A stretch of 34,766 bases of DNA. Origin: DRGT01 sp022567895 (GTDB lineage Archaea; Thermoproteota; Nitrososphaeria; Nitrososphaerales; Nitrosopumilaceae). Below the pieces are notes generated by a model. The model saw only the letters and a list, made by a program, of their open reading frames with translations, was not told the origin of the DNA and ran no database searches. The DNA is taken from NCBI GenBank assembly GCA_022567895.1, contig JADFGC010000006.1, positions 1-34,766 of the forward strand. Direction: 5' to 3'. Made by a program: the position numbers and the translations under genes. This document shows positions 33,413 through 34,766 of this stretch, piece after piece. The stretch's first letter is position 1, and each line of letters begins with the position of its first letter.

Positions 33413-34513
33413 ATGAGCGCAAAACGTGATTATTATGAGGTCATTGGAGTTTCGAAAACAGCCTCAACAGATGAAATTAAATCTCAATATAGAAAACTAG
33501 CCTTAAAATTTCATCCTGATAGAAACAGATCAAATGAAGCACCCGAACATTTCAAAGAAATCTCAGAAGCATATGCGGTACTATCTGATTCTGAAAAAAG
33601 AGAAATCTACGATCAATATGGTCATGCAGGTGTAGATGGTAGATATTCTACTGAAGATATTTTTCAAGGAGCTAGTGGAAACTTTAACGATATTTTCAAT
33701 GATCTTTTTGGAAGATCACGTGGTATGGATTCAATCTTTGAATCATTATTTGGGCGTAGAGGATTTGGTGGATTTGGAGGCTTTGGACAAAGAAAAGGAG
33801 CAGATATGTTCTATGAAACATCAATTACACTTGAAGATGTTCTAAATGGAAAAAAAATTGAGATCGATGTTCAGAAGGATGTTGAATGTGACTCATGTAG
33901 GGGATCAGGATGCGCTTCTGGTACATCAAAGATTACATGTTCTTCATGTAATGGTCAAGGTCAAGTAAGACAATCGCGGAAAATGGGCTTTGCTTCTTTT
34001 GTTACCGTTGTACCATGTACAAAATGCAAAGGACAAGGAAAAATTGTAGAAAAACCATGTAAAAATTGTAAGGGGATTGGAAAAAGAAAAGGAACTAGAC
34101 ACGTTTCGTTTGACGTTCCTGCAGGAATTGATTCTGGTGATTATACCATTCAGGGTGAGGGTGAATATGTTCCAGATGGCAACAACGGAGATTTAATTGT
34201 CCGAATACATGTTCAACTACATTCACAATTCAAAAGAGATGGTTCTGATCTATTTTTTGATCAAAAAATTTCAATGATCGATGCAGTATTAGGAAAAGAA
34301 ATGGATGTCCCAACTCTAGAAAAATCAGAAAAAATCAAGATTGAACAAGGAACCCAACCAAATACCATCATAAAATTAAAAGGAAAAGGTTTACCCCGTC
34401 AGAACTCATGGGGACGTGGCGATCAATATGTGCGACTAGTAGTAGATATTCCAAAAAAACTAAGTAAACATCAAAAGAAACTTCTTGAAGAATTTAAAGA
34501 CTCGTTAGATTAG
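33413..34513 (+). CDS. dnaJ: Hsp40 co-chaperone DnaJ
   Basis: Stimulates DnaK ATPase and delivers substrates. 366 residues, type I (class A) DnaJ with all parts. The J domain has HPD at 34-36, and a Gly/Phe-rich stretch (RRGFGGFGGFGQRKG) ends at about 129. The zinc-finger region has four repeats (CDSCRGSG, CSSCNGQG, CTKCKGQG, CKNCKGIG), and the C-terminal beta domains include GDLIVRIHVQLH. ATG at 33413. Last gene of the chaperone group; its stop overlaps the small minus-strand gene by four bases. Confidence 0.97.
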   Translation: MSAKRDYYEVIGVSKTASTDEIKSQYRKLALKFHPDRNRSNEAPEHFKEISEAYAVLSDSEKREIYDQYGHAGVDGRYSTEDIFQGASGNFNDIFNDLFGRSRGMDSIFESLFGRRGFGGFGGFGQRKGADMFYETSITLEDVLNGKKIEIDVQKDVECDSCRGSGCASGTSKITCSSCNGQGQVRQSRKMGFASFVTVVPCTKCKGQGKIVEKPCKNCKGIGKRKGTRHVSFDVPAGIDSGDYTIQGEGEYVPDGNNGDLIVRIHVQLHSQFKRDGSDLFFDQKISMIDAVLGKEMDVPTLEKSEKIKIEQGTQPNTIIKLKGKGLPRQNSWGRGDQYVRLVVDIPKKLSKHQKKLLEEFKDSLD

Positions 34514-34677
34514 GATTTTTTAGTAACTCTTCTTAGTTCTATTATATGTCCTTCTCTAACATGTGACGCATGACTTGTTTTGAGTAACTCTCCAATTTTA
34601 TCATCAGTAAAATATTTTCGATTGTATCTTCCTAGAACCTTTTTACAATTATTGCAATAAATCTCTCTAAATTCCAT
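34510..34677 (-). CDS. Small Cys-containing protein (55 residues), unknown
   Basis: From ATG 34677 it begins MEFREIYCNNCKKVLGRYNRK, with one CxxC knuckle (C8, C11), and ends with SHASHVREGHIIELRRVTKKS. Two histidines (SHASH) could complete a zinc site as a C2H2-type mini-ribbon. The open frame extends to ATG 34725, but those 16 residues (MNKIVKYKRSNN...) look like translated AT-rich promoter DNA, so the internal start is preferred. Function unknown; conservation among related archaea would settle whether it is real. Confidence 0.65.
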   Translation of the reverse strand: MEFREIYCNNCKKVLGRYNRKYFTDDKIGELLKTSHASHVREGHIIELRRVTKKS

Positions 34678-34766
34678 TATTATATGGTAATTATTAGATC
34701 GTTTGTATTTTACGATTTTATTCAATAAAGAAACTTATTCTAGATTTCTAAATCCTACGATGCGGG

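Overview
The window reads as chromosomal DNA of a low-GC ammonia-oxidising archaeon of the Nitrosopumilus type (Thaumarchaeota/Nitrososphaerota). The information-processing genes are archaeal: the PriS/PriL primase pair, aIF2-gamma and aIF2-alpha, S6e, Nop10, an Sm-like protein, a RadB-like ATPase, an Lhr helicase, a multi-OB RPA, and an AglB oligosaccharyltransferase. They sit beside genes of bacterial character: MetK, the DnaK/GrpE/DnaJ set and a UPF0182 membrane protein. The base composition is strongly A+T-rich, about a third of the genes appear to start with TTG, and AT-rich TATA-like boxes often lie about 25 bases before start codons, which points to many leaderless mRNAs. This assignment is inferred from gene content, not from an rRNA.

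Layout. 1-1569 (minus): nfo (endonuclease IV), then the 5' part of glyS, which runs off the left edge. 1687-3829 (plus): primase large and small subunits, overlapping. 3946-7356 (plus): UPF0182 membrane protein directly abutted by a class I glutamine amidotransferase. 7402-7912: three tiny genes, two of them zinc ribbons meeting tail to tail. 7987-10091 (plus): S6e, aIF2-gamma and a PIN-domain protein, a typical archaeal translation/ribosome cluster. 10127-12845 (plus): PEBP-family protein and AglB. 12842-13800 (minus): aIF2-alpha and nop10. 13839-19362: cobalamin block, with cobO and the cbiD-cbiG-cbiX-cbiC operon on minus and cbiA on plus. 19411-21702: an NDUFA9-like SDR protein (plus) facing lsm-metK (minus). 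21782-26687: RadB-like ATPase, a tiny membrane peptide and Lhr helicase (plus), facing RPA (minus). 26761-28447 (plus): two-gene ABC exporter. 28469-28558 (minus): tRNA-Gln(TTG) with an apparent 17-base intron before the D-arm. 28578-29648 (minus): DUF354 protein. 29699-34513 (plus): unknown Rossmann-fold protein, then grpE-dnaK-dnaJ. 34510-34677 (minus): small Cys-containing protein.

How the genes work together. The cobalamin genes belong to the cobalt-early (anaerobic-type) corrin pathway: CbiX-like chelation, CbiG and CbiD in ring contraction, CbiC methyl shift, CbiA amidation and CobO adenosylation. The remaining methyltransferases must lie elsewhere. PriS/PriL, RPA, the RadB-like ATPase, Nfo and Lhr form a scattered replication/repair set. 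S6e, aIF2, the PIN protein, Nop10 and Lsm serve ribosome and RNA biology.

The genome is very compact. Several convergent pairs overlap by 4 to 24 bases. I see no mobile element, CRISPR array, integrase or rRNA. No stretch over 300 bases lacks a gene. The longest sparse stretch, 7357-7615, holds only one weak 37-codon ORF and a promoter. I do not see a clear, self-contained new system. The most unusual items are the disrupted tRNA-Gln gene, the UPF0182/amidotransferase pair, the Cys-expanded PriS, the one-sided CbiX and the apparently shared cbiD/SDR promoter.
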